Assembly: GCA_938039795.1 (NCBI GenBank)
Contig: CALHWU010000035.1
Coordinates: 1-13,943, forward strand
Direction of reading: 5' to 3'
DNA: 13,943 bases
Source of the DNA: an uncultured Muribaculaceae bacterium
Lineage (GTDB): Bacteria > Bacteroidota > Bacteroidia > Bacteroidales > Muribaculaceae
Numbering within the stretch: the first letter of the stretch is position 1; every line of letters starts with the position of its first letter. A model generated the notes under the pieces. It was given only the letters and a program-made list of their open reading frames with translations. It ran no database searches and was not told the origin of the DNA. A program made the position numbers and the translations under genes. Shown in pieces: positions 8,016-13,437 of this stretch.

Positions 8016-8040
8016 TGGCAGCTTGTGGCACAGGTTGGCA
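8016..8040 (+). repeat. Three helically phased TGGCA repeats upstream of int
   Basis: TGGCA occurs at 8016-8020, 8026-8030 and 8036-8040, exactly one helical turn apart, and ends 25 bp before the integrase -7 element. The outer two are TTGGCA and the middle one GTGGCA. The layout suggests an operator or integrase arm-type sites; it is too short to be sure. Confidence 0.45.
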
Positions 8041-8052
8041 TATCAAGGTCTA

Positions 8053-8089
8053 ACTCGTTGAGTAATAACTTTGCAAACAAAAAACGAGT
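8053..8089 (+). promoter_or_regulatory. Integrase promoter framed by a 7-bp inverted repeat
   Basis: A perfect -7 element TAACTTTG lies at 8066-8073; no good -33 TTTG is seen at the usual distance. The predicted start is near 8080, leaving a very short leader before the ATG at 8090. ACTCGTT (8053-8059) and AACGAGT (8083-8089) form an inverted repeat on either side of the -7 element and directly abut the start codon. This could be an operator. Confidence 0.6.
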
Positions 8090-8728
8090 ATGGCAAGAAG
8101 CACATTCAAGGTTCTGTTCTACGTGAACGGCAGCAAGGAGAAAAACGGTATTGTCCCCATCATGGGACGAGTGACAATCAACGGGACTGTGGCGCAGTTC
8201 AGTTGTAAGCAGAACATCCCGAAAACGCTTTGGGACGTGAAAGGAAACAAGGCGAAAGGCAAGAGCCGCGAGGCACGAGACATCAACCTTGCCCTTGACA
8301 ACATCAAGGCGCAAATCATCAAACATTACCAGCGCATTTCAGACCGCGAGGCATTTGTTACGGCTGAGATGGTGCGCAACGCCTATCAGGGAATCGGCTG
8401 CGAGTATGAGACGCTGCTAAAAGCATTCGACCGTGAGAACGAAGTGTTCAATAAACGGGTAGGCAAAGACAGGGTAATGGCTACCTATCGGGCACGTGTA
8501 CGGGCAAGAAACCATGTAGCCGCCTTTATCAAGTCGTTTTACAGACGCAGCGATATGTCCATGTTGGAACTTACTCCCGATTTCATTAAGGAGTTCGCCG
8601 CATACCTCTCGACTGAAGCCGGATTGCGGAACGGTTCGATATGGGCAAACTGTATGTGGCTGAAAGGCGTGTACAAAACGCCTGAACATCAACAACCATA
8701 TTTCGATAGCCGCTATCGACTATATTAA
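8090..8728 (+). CDS. Tyrosine integrase of a Bacteroidales conjugative transposon, C-terminally truncated
   Basis: The N-terminal 212 residues of a site-specific tyrosine recombinase of the kind that integrates and excises CTn elements. Family members are about 400 residues. Visible are the arm-type DNA-binding domain (MARSTFKVLFYVNGSKEKNG, then VPIMGRVTINGTVAQFSCK; about residues 1-85) and the core-binding SAM-like domain (about 110-198: LTPDFIKEFAAYLSTEAGLRNGSIWANCMWLKGV). Family similarity stops after MWLKGV, near 8684. The last 15 codons (from YKTPEH) are foreign and end at TAA 8726-8728. The whole catalytic domain (Arg, His-x-x-Arg, Tyr) is absent, so it cannot recombine DNA; it could still bind arm sites. 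It starts with the usual MARSTFK and has its own promoter. The AraC gene converges on it, 4 bp away. Best read as a broken gene at the edge of a replaced segment. Confidence 0.87.
   Translation: MARSTFKVLFYVNGSKEKNGIVPIMGRVTINGTVAQFSCKQNIPKTLWDVKGNKAKGKSREARDINLALDNIKAQIIKHYQRISDREAFVTAEMVRNAYQGIGCEYETLLKAFDRENEVFNKRVGKDRVMATYRARVRARNHVAAFIKSFYRRSDMSMLELTPDFIKEFAAYLSTEAGLRNGSIWANCMWLKGVYKTPEHQQPYFDSRYRLY
8684..8728 (+). other. Left breakpoint of the replaced segment inside int
   Basis: Integrase similarity ends at about 8683 and the following bases belong to no recognised gene. The out-of-frame translations of 8684-8732 do not restore an integrase reading. This marks the left edge of the AraC/metallo-hydrolase/radical SAM cassette. 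The exact edge cannot be fixed to better than a few bases without the intact parent sequence. Confidence 0.55.
8703..8719. repeat. 17-bp near-perfect palindrome between int and araC-type gene
   Basis: TCGATAGC and GCTATCGA flank a single central C, in the short gap after the integrase breakpoint and before the AraC stop at 8733. With a 1-nt spacer it cannot fold as a normal terminator hairpin. It fits better as a binding site for a dimeric protein or a strand-exchange site at the cassette edge. The role is inferred. Confidence 0.5.
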
Positions 8729-8732
8729 GAAG

Positions 8733-9632
8733 TTATTCGTATATGCCTTTATTGTAATCCGTCATGTACTGAGTAAATGTTTTGCCTGTTTGCTGTTTGA
8801 AGAAGCGCATGAGATGGCTCGGATCAGAGAAATTGAAATCATCCGCCATTTCACTGACAGTGCGGTTGGAGAATAGCAATTCGTTCTTCAGTTCCTCAAG
8901 CAGACGTTGTTTTATCAAATGGGTAGCTGATACTCCGAATTGGGCTTTTACTGAGTTATTGAGTGTGATGCGACTGACATGAAGCATGTCTGCATATTCC
9001 TGCACCCGCTGGTGGGTGCGGATATTCTGTTCCAACAAGTCCTTGAACCGAAAAGCGAAATTGTTTTTAGCAATTTCAGCGGGCAAGCAATAGGCGGCAG
9101 CGTATGTACGATTGATAATCAGCAAAAGATAATATAGTAAGGAAACAATGATATTGTACGTATCGGACACTGGATTCATCAGCTCATACTTAATCTTTCC
9201 GAGCAGCCGCATATATTCCTTCATTTCGTCATGTGTGGCATTGATGTAAGGCGGCGTATCTGTCTGGTAACAATACAAAAGGCGAAAAACGAAGAACTTG
9301 TCGGCGATAAAAGTACGCATGAAATCTTCGCGGAATATAAGGAACGTGTAATCCAACGCCGTCTCATCTACATGCCACTCTTGTTGCTGATGGGGTGAAA
9401 GCAGGAGAACCATGCCGTCGCGCAGTTCAATCTTGCGGAAGTTCAGTAGCAAATATCCGTTTGCCTTACGGAAAAAGTAGAAGCTGAAGAAGTCTGTCTT
9501 AAACCGCTTGTTTTCTGTCAGCACAAGTCCGATGTCCTTGTTTATGGCAGTATTGATGTAAAAATCCACGCCGCAGCGTGTCTTGTTGAACGGTACGCTG
9601 ACCAGTCGATCAGGGTTGATTATCTCGTCCAT
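8733..9632 (-). CDS. AraC-family transcriptional regulator
   Basis: 299 residues. The N-terminal part (about 1-180) is a sensor region with a cupin-like stretch (IELRDGMVLLLSPHQQQEWHV at about 68-88). The C-terminal part (about 190-299) is the two-helix-turn-helix AraC/XylS DNA-binding domain: VQEYADMLHVSRITLNNSVKAQFG (first HTH) and VSEMADDFNFSDPSHLMRFFKQQTGKTFTQYM (second HTH, with the family's F-x-x-x-x-G-x-T-F-x-x-Y pattern). It is transcribed divergently from the metallo-hydrolase/radical SAM operon across a 130-bp gap holding promoters for both, so it is the likely regulator of that operon. The ligand is unknown. The ATG at 9632 is about 10 nt from the predicted transcript start. Confidence 0.92.
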   Translation of the reverse strand: MDEIINPDRLVSVPFNKTRCGVDFYINTAINKDIGLVLTENKRFKTDFFSFYFFRKANGYLLLNFRKIELRDGMVLLLSPHQQQEWHVDETALDYTFLIFREDFMRTFIADKFFVFRLLYCYQTDTPPYINATHDEMKEYMRLLGKIKYELMNPVSDTYNIIVSLLYYLLLIINRTYAAAYCLPAEIAKNNFAFRFKDLLEQNIRTHQRVQEYADMLHVSRITLNNSVKAQFGVSATHLIKQRLLEELKNELLFSNRTVSEMADDFNFSDPSHLMRFFKQQTGKTFTQYMTDYNKGIYE

Positions 9633-9648
9633 ATCCTTGTCGTTTTTG

Positions 9649-9656
9649 CAAAGATA
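9649..9656 (-). promoter_or_regulatory. -7 element of the AraC-type regulator
   Basis: TATCTTTG on the minus strand (9656-9649) matches TAnnTTTG. No TTTG is found at the standard -33 distance, so the promoter may be weak or activator-dependent. The leader to the ATG at 9632 would be only about 10 nt. Confidence 0.5.
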
Positions 9657-9724
9657 ATAATTTCATTTATCAAAATGGCATAATTACCGTTTTTTCAGGC
9701 ATAGATGTTTCGCCGGATTCTTCC

Positions 9725-9732
9725 GAACTTTG
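9725..9732 (+). promoter_or_regulatory. Probable -7 element of the metallo-hydrolase/radical SAM operon
   Basis: GAACTTTG is one mismatch from TAnnTTTG, with no -33 TTTG at the right distance. The predicted start is near 9739, with a leader of about 24 nt before the ATG at 9763. A weak promoter beside a divergent AraC gene suggests that expression is activated by that regulator (inference). Confidence 0.45.
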
Positions 9733-9762
9733 CACCCGTAATCAATAACAAGACATATAGTC

Positions 9763-10539
9763 ATGAAAAAGACATCCACAGTACAATTGGTGCGCAATGC
9801 CACCTTGAAAATCAGGTATGCGGGACACACCATGCTAATTGACCCCGTTTTAGCCGACAAAGGCACTTTGATATCGGCCCTCGGTGTGAATAAAACACCG
9901 AGGGTACACCTCACCATTCCTATTCAGGATATTATCGGAGGCGTGGACATGGTGCTCCTGACCCACAATCACATCGACCATTACGAGCCGAGTGTCCCCA
10001 CACATTTGCCCAAAGAAATTCCTTTCTACGTTCAGCCCCAGGACGCGGACGCCATCAGAAACGACGGATTTACAAATGTGATACCCATCGAAGAAATAAA
10101 AACAATAGACGGCATATCCATTTACCGCACGACCGGACATCATGGTTTCGGGCAGATCGGGCAGATGATGGGACCTGTATCAGGTTATGTGCTAAAAGCC
10201 GAGGGCTTCCCGACCGTTTATATAATGGGTGACTGCCGATGGGAAGCATGTATCCGAGACACCGTGGAACGGTTCAATCCTGACTATATCGTGGTAAACT
10301 CCGGAGGTGCAATCTTTCCCGAATTTTCCAAAACGGACGGTCCTATCATCCCCGACGAGAACGAAGTGATGCAGATACTTGACGAATTGCCTTCGCATAT
10401 CAAGCTGATAGCCGTACACATGGATGCCATCGACCATTGCCAGACCACCCGTGCAATTCTGCGCAATGAGGCAACGCATCACGAAGCCGACATGAGCCGG
10501 CTGATTATCCCGGAGGACGGAGAAACAGTTGTGTTATGA
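9763..10539 (+). CDS. MBL-fold metallo-hydrolase (UlaG-like)
   Basis: 258 residues, cytoplasmic, with no signal peptide. The metallo-beta-lactamase metal motif is LLTHNHIDH (H68, H70, D72, H73). Further ligand candidates are H126/H127 in TTGHHG, D157 in IMGDCRWE and H219 in AVHMDAIDHC. The opening, where a beta strand carries IRYAGHTMLIDPVL, is typical of the UlaG-like branch (metal-dependent hydrolases or lactonases such as L-ascorbate-6-phosphate lactonase). The substrate is not predictable, and ascorbate enzymes are not nearby. It leads the operon with the two radical SAM genes. Its stop overlaps the ATG of an 11-codon ORF (ATGA at 10536-10539), which suggests coupled translation. It lies divergent from the AraC gene. 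Confidence 0.9.
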   Translation: MKKTSTVQLVRNATLKIRYAGHTMLIDPVLADKGTLISALGVNKTPRVHLTIPIQDIIGGVDMVLLTHNHIDHYEPSVPTHLPKEIPFYVQPQDADAIRNDGFTNVIPIEEIKTIDGISIYRTTGHHGFGQIGQMMGPVSGYVLKAEGFPTVYIMGDCRWEACIRDTVERFNPDYIVVNSGGAIFPEFSKTDGPIIPDENEVMQILDELPSHIKLIAVHMDAIDHCQTTRAILRNEATHHEADMSRLIIPEDGETVVL

Positions 10540-10571
10540 GTGTCTGCATTAAATCCCTGATAAAAACATGA
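10536..10571 (+). CDS. 11-codon mini-ORF coupling the hydrolase to the radical SAM genes
   Basis: The gap between the hydrolase stop and the first radical SAM start is filled exactly by ATG...TGA encoding MSVCIKSLIKT. Its ATG overlaps the hydrolase stop (ATGA, 10536-10539) and its TGA overlaps the next start codon (ATGA, 10568-10571). It may be a coupling ORF that carries ribosomes across the gap; a peptide with its own role is less likely. The overlaps are visible; translation is inferred. Confidence 0.4.
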   Translation: MSVCIKSLIKT

Positions 10572-11203
10572 ACATAGTGGTAGGGTGCACTATAGGATGC
10601 CCTTACTGCTATGCCCGTAACAACTGCCGCCGTTTCCACATTACCGACGACTTTTCCGTGCCTGAATACATGGAACGAAAACTGCACATCATCGATACGT
10701 CCCGTCCTCATGTGTGGCTCATGACAGGAATGAGCGATTTCTCCGATTGGAAGCCTGAATGGAACGCAGAAATTTTCGAGCGGATCAGCAGCAATCCCCA
10801 GCACGCCTATATCTTTCTGACGAAGCGCCCTGACAAAATCAGTTTCTCCTCTGACGACGAGAACGTATGGATGGGCGTGACCGTCACGCGCAGTTCCGAG
10901 AAAAGGAGGATTGATGATTTGAAAAAGAATATCAAAGCACGACACTACCATGTCACGTTTGAACCTCTATTCGATGATATCGGCGAGATTGATTTCGAGG
11001 GAATTGACTGGATTGTCATAGGCACAGAGACCGGAAACCGAAAAGGAAAGTCATATTCGCGCCCCGAATGGGTGCTTAGCATTGCAGAACAGGCAAAGGC
11101 TCATGGCATACCGGTGTTCATGAAAGAGGATTTGCTGCCGATTATGGGCGACGAAAGAATGATTCAGGAATTGCCGGAACAATTTACCAGACGAATACAA
11201 TGA
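10568..11203 (+). CDS. Radical SAM protein, 'mobile pair' protein A-like (DUF5131-related)
   Basis: 211 residues. The N-terminal cluster motif CTIGCPYC (C7, C11, C14; CxxxCxxC) binds the [4Fe-4S] cluster that cleaves S-adenosylmethionine to start radical chemistry. Then follow MTGMSDFSDWKPEW (52-65), FLTKRP (83-88), VWMGVTVT (100-107), HVTFEPLF (128-135) and WIVIGTETGNRKG (148-160), a layout shared with DUF5131 (phage Gp37/Gp68-like) proteins. From memory it fits the NCBI family 'radical SAM mobile pair protein A', which travels with a second radical SAM protein on mobile elements; no reaction is known. It is short for a radical SAM enzyme, and the frame is closed upstream (TAA at 10550-10552), so nothing is missing upstream in frame. 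ATGA overlaps occur with the mini-ORF before it and with the second radical SAM gene after it. Confidence 0.87.
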   Translation: MNIVVGCTIGCPYCYARNNCRRFHITDDFSVPEYMERKLHIIDTSRPHVWLMTGMSDFSDWKPEWNAEIFERISSNPQHAYIFLTKRPDKISFSSDDENVWMGVTVTRSSEKRRIDDLKKNIKARHYHVTFEPLFDDIGEIDFEGIDWIVIGTETGNRKGKSYSRPEWVLSIAEQAKAHGIPVFMKEDLLPIMGDERMIQELPEQFTRRIQ

Positions 11204-12075
11204 ATATGTATACAATAAAGGAAATAGATGTAAAGAGTGTAATGACCAAATCCTCTCTGCCGGTGGGAGGATATTCGGTCAACCCTTATGTAGGGTGTCC
11301 CCACGCCTGCAGGTATTGCTACGCATCGTTCATGAAACGGTTCACCGGGCACACCGAGCCGTGGGGTACGTTTTTAGATGTAAAAAACTGGAAGCCGATA
11401 ACGAATCCTCATAAATACGACGGTGAACGTGTTGTAATAGGGTCTGTGACGGACGGTTACAATCCGTATGAAGAAGAATTCCACCGTACCCGAAGGCTGC
11501 TCGAAGAGCTGCGAGGAAGCGATGCCGAGATTATGATATGCACAAAGTCCGATCTTGTCCTTCGCGATCTCGACCTGTTGAAGAGTTTTCCCAAAGTGAC
11601 TGTGTCATGGTCTGTCAATACGCTCGACGAGCATTTCTGCGCAGATATGGACAACGCCGTAAGCATTAAACGCCGTCTGAAAGCGATGCGTCAGACATAC
11701 GAGGCAGGTATCCGCACCGTATGCTTCGTCTCGCCCATATTCCCCAGAATAACAGACGTAAAGGCAATAATAGAGGAGGTAAAAGATTATGCTGATTTAA
11801 TCTGGCTTGAAAACCTGAATTTACGCGGGCAGTTCAAAGGCGGGATAATGACGTATATCCGTGAGAAGTATCCTGACCTCATACCGCTTTACGAGGAAAT
11901 TTACAATAATAAAAGGCTTGAATACTGGCAGGCATTGGAGCAGGACATTTCAAATTACGCCAAGGAGCAGGGCTTCCCGTATCGTATAAACGATCTGCCA
12001 TACGGACGCTCGGAAAAAGGCAAACCTGTCATCGTAAACTACTTCTACCACGAAAAAATACGATTGACAAAATGA
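11200..12075 (+). CDS. Radical SAM protein, 'mobile pair' protein B-like (SPL-type)
   Basis: 291 residues. The cluster motif CPHACRYC (C33, C37, C40; CxxxCxxC) is preceded by GYSVNPYVGC, as in the spore-photoproduct-lyase-like group (COG1533-type). Downstream signatures are VVIGSVTDGYNPYEEEFHRTR (about 78-98), ICTKSDLVLRDLDLL (113-127), VSWSVNTLD (135-143) and CFVSPIFPRITD (175-186). It fits, from memory, 'radical SAM mobile pair protein B'. The substrate is unknown; SPL kinship allows a nucleic-acid substrate but does not show it. The ATG at 11200 overlaps the stop of the first radical SAM gene (ATGA). A second ATG two codons on is possible. The TGA at 12073-12075 is followed directly and in the same frame by rteA sequence, so read-through would fuse this protein to a histidine-kinase fragment. 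Confidence 0.9.
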   Translation: MNMYTIKEIDVKSVMTKSSLPVGGYSVNPYVGCPHACRYCYASFMKRFTGHTEPWGTFLDVKNWKPITNPHKYDGERVVIGSVTDGYNPYEEEFHRTRRLLEELRGSDAEIMICTKSDLVLRDLDLLKSFPKVTVSWSVNTLDEHFCADMDNAVSIKRRLKAMRQTYEAGIRTVCFVSPIFPRITDVKAIIEEVKDYADLIWLENLNLRGQFKGGIMTYIREKYPDLIPLYEEIYNNKRLEYWQALEQDISNYAKEQGFPYRINDLPYGRSEKGKPVIVNYFYHEKIRLTK

Positions 12076-12078
12076 GGC
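12073..12078 (+). other. Right breakpoint: radical SAM stop codon abuts in-frame rteA
   Basis: The TGA (12073-12075) is followed at once by GGC TAT GCC GGA CTG ATG, reading GYAGLM. This continues smoothly into QKSCSADKSTMYVDNIRQSSERM, the expected course of a histidine kinase just after its phosphoacceptor helix (GYxxLM). The rteA similarity therefore reaches the base after the stop codon. Confidence 0.65.
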
Positions 12079-12090
12079 TATGCCGGACTG

Positions 12091-13380
12091 ATGCAGAAAA
12101 GTTGTAGCGCGGATAAAAGCACCATGTATGTGGATAATATCCGGCAATCTTCCGAGCGTATGCGGGAGATGCTCAACACGCTGCTGGATTTCTTCCGTCT
12201 GGACAACGGCAAGGAGCAACCCAACCTTTCCCCTTGCAGGATTTCCGCAATCACGCATATTCTTGAAACGGAGTTCATGCCCATTGCCATGAACAAGGGG
12301 CTGACTTTGATAGTGGAGAGCCACACCGATGCGGTGGTTTTGACCGACAAGGAACGTATCCTGCAAATCGGCAACAACTTGTTGTCAAACGCCATCAAGT
12401 TCACGGATAACGGTAGTGTATCATTGGCAGCGGATTATGATAACGGTTTGCTGAAACTTATCGTTGAAGATACCGGTACGGGCATGACCGAAGATGAGCA
12501 ACAACGAGTATTCGGTGCATTTGAACGTCTTTCAAATGCCGCCGCAAAAGACGGCTTCGGATTAGGATTGTCCATCGTGCAGCGTATTGTGGCGATGCTC
12601 GGTGGAACTATACGCTTGGAAAGCGAGAAAGGCAAAGGGAGCCGCTTCACGGTGGAAATTCCCATGCAGACAGCCGAGGAACTGCCGGAACAGACAATTC
12701 AAGCGCAAATGCGCCATAATCATATCTGCCATGATGTGATTGCCATCGACAATGACGAGGTACTTCTCCTTATGTTGAAAGAAATGTATGCCCATGAAGG
12801 GATGCACTGCGATACCTGTACCAATGTTTCGGTACTGATGGAGCTGATACGAAAAAAGGAATACAGCCTGCTTCTGACGGATCTGAATATGCCTGAGATA
12901 AGCGGTTTTGAACTGCTGGAACTGTTGCGCTCATCCAATGTAGGCAACTCGAAGAGTATTCCCATAGTCGTGACAACCGCTTCGGGCAGTTGCAGCAAGG
13001 AGGAACTTATAGGGCGTGGATTTGCCGGATGCCTGTTCAAGCCGTTCTCCATATCCGAACTGATGGAGATTACGGATAAATGCGCATTAAGCAGCATATT
13101 GGATGAAAAGCCGGATTTTTCCACTCTGCTATCTTATGGCAATGAATCCGTCATGCTGGACAAACTGATAGCGGAAACCGAAAAGGAAATGCAGGCGGTC
13201 AAGGATGCAGAACAGCGTAAAGACCTCCAAGAACTGGACACACTTACACACCATCTGCGAAGTTCATGGCAGATTCTCCGTGCCGACCAGCCATTGAGGG
13301 AACTTTACGCCCAACTTCATGGAAGTGCCACTCCAGATGACGAAGCGATATGCAAAGCGGTGACCGGCTGTGCTGGATAA
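12091..13380 (+). CDS. rteA: RteA-like hybrid sensor histidine kinase, N-terminally truncated and 3'-frameshifted
   Basis: The C-terminal part of the CTnDOT-type sensor kinase RteA. In that element RteA with RteB starts the cascade leading through RteC to excision and transfer. Present over 429 codons: the second dimerisation helix (YVDNIRQSSERMREMLNTLLDFFRLD), HATPase (N-box NLLSNAIKF with N100; DTGTGM with D127, G129 and G131; GFGLGL 155-160), receiver domain (about 212-330; phosphoacceptor D264 in LLTDLNMPE, K317 in FKPF) and an Hpt-like helix with H387 in LTHHLRSSW. Absent: the sensor region and the phosphoacceptor His helix, so autophosphorylation is impossible. rteA reading continues upstream to 12076; the ATG at 12091 is only the first available start. 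The 3' end is out of frame from about 13366. With no terminator before it, it is probably transcribed from the cassette. A pseudogene in practice. Confidence 0.85.
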   Translation: MQKSCSADKSTMYVDNIRQSSERMREMLNTLLDFFRLDNGKEQPNLSPCRISAITHILETEFMPIAMNKGLTLIVESHTDAVVLTDKERILQIGNNLLSNAIKFTDNGSVSLAADYDNGLLKLIVEDTGTGMTEDEQQRVFGAFERLSNAAAKDGFGLGLSIVQRIVAMLGGTIRLESEKGKGSRFTVEIPMQTAEELPEQTIQAQMRHNHICHDVIAIDNDEVLLLMLKEMYAHEGMHCDTCTNVSVLMELIRKKEYSLLLTDLNMPEISGFELLELLRSSNVGNSKSIPIVVTTASGSCSKEELIGRGFAGCLFKPFSISELMEITDKCALSSILDEKPDFSTLLSYGNESVMLDKLIAETEKEMQAVKDAEQRKDLQELDTLTHHLRSSWQILRADQPLRELYAQLHGSATPDDEAICKAVTGCAG

Positions 13381-13437
13381 AGGTGCTGAAATTATCCGGC
13401 AGGCAAAAGAAGAAAGGGAAAATACGAAAATGGATAA
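13364..13437 (+). pseudogene. Displaced 3' tail of rteA (two compensating frameshifts)
   Basis: From about 13360 the likely rteA tail is in the next frame (AVT, then AVLDKGAEIIRQAKEERE), caused by one extra G in ACCGGCTG near 13363-13367. Near 13418-13425 the run GGGAAAATACG seems to lack one A, after which the original frame reads YENG and stops at TAA 13435-13437, overlapping the rteB ATG. As it stands, translation ends early at TAA 13378-13380. Confidence 0.5.

Larger units (their letters stand above)
7785..8089. other. Junction region between chromosomal operon and mobile element (no gene)
   Basis: This 305-bp stretch holds no convincing gene. In order it contains: the minus-strand sulfatase promoter (7817-7848); an inverted pair TGTCTTCG (7863-7870) / CGAAGACA (7895-7902); an interleaved pair GCCTGTC (7875-7881) / GACAGGC (7909-7915); a small hairpin AACAC-ACC-GTGTT (7998-8010); three TGGCA copies at exact 10-bp spacing (8016-8040); and the integrase promoter. 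CTn attachment ends usually lie within a few hundred bp upstream of int, so the left end of the element should fall here. No tRNA gene is present that could have served as target. Confidence 0.6.
8684..12075. mobile_element. Inserted cassette: AraC regulator, metallo-hydrolase, radical SAM pair
   Basis: About 3.4 kb lying between an integrase cut after residue 197 and an rteA gene cut at its 5' side. Both flanking genes are CTnDOT-type and are broken on the side facing the cassette, so the cassette seems to have replaced internal element DNA (in CTnDOT the gene before rteA is tetQ). No transposase, terminal inverted repeats or target duplication are seen, so the mechanism is unknown. An assembly join is the alternative. 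Confidence 0.5.

Noticed and set aside
7785..8089. tRNA gene as integration target
   Set aside because: No cloverleaf or conserved T-loop sequence was seen by eye on either strand; CTnDOT-type elements also do not need a tRNA target.
7785..8089. CRISPR array or long tandem repeats
   Set aside because: Only short (5-8 bp) repeats are present, without regular spacers of CRISPR length.
7950..8126. Short + strand ORF starting ATG AAG AAG in the junction region
   Set aside because: It overlaps the integrase promoter and the integrase start in another frame, has no plausible promoter and resembles nothing known; probably chance.
7880..8326. 148-codon - strand ORF over the junction and the integrase start
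   Set aside because: It runs antisense through the integrase promoter and N-terminal domain and shows no recognisable motif.
8684..8770. Frame-shifted continuation of the integrase (IDYIKKLFVYAF in another frame)
   Set aside because: The resemblance to an integrase segment is short and most of it lies opposite the AraC C-terminus, so it is best explained by chance.
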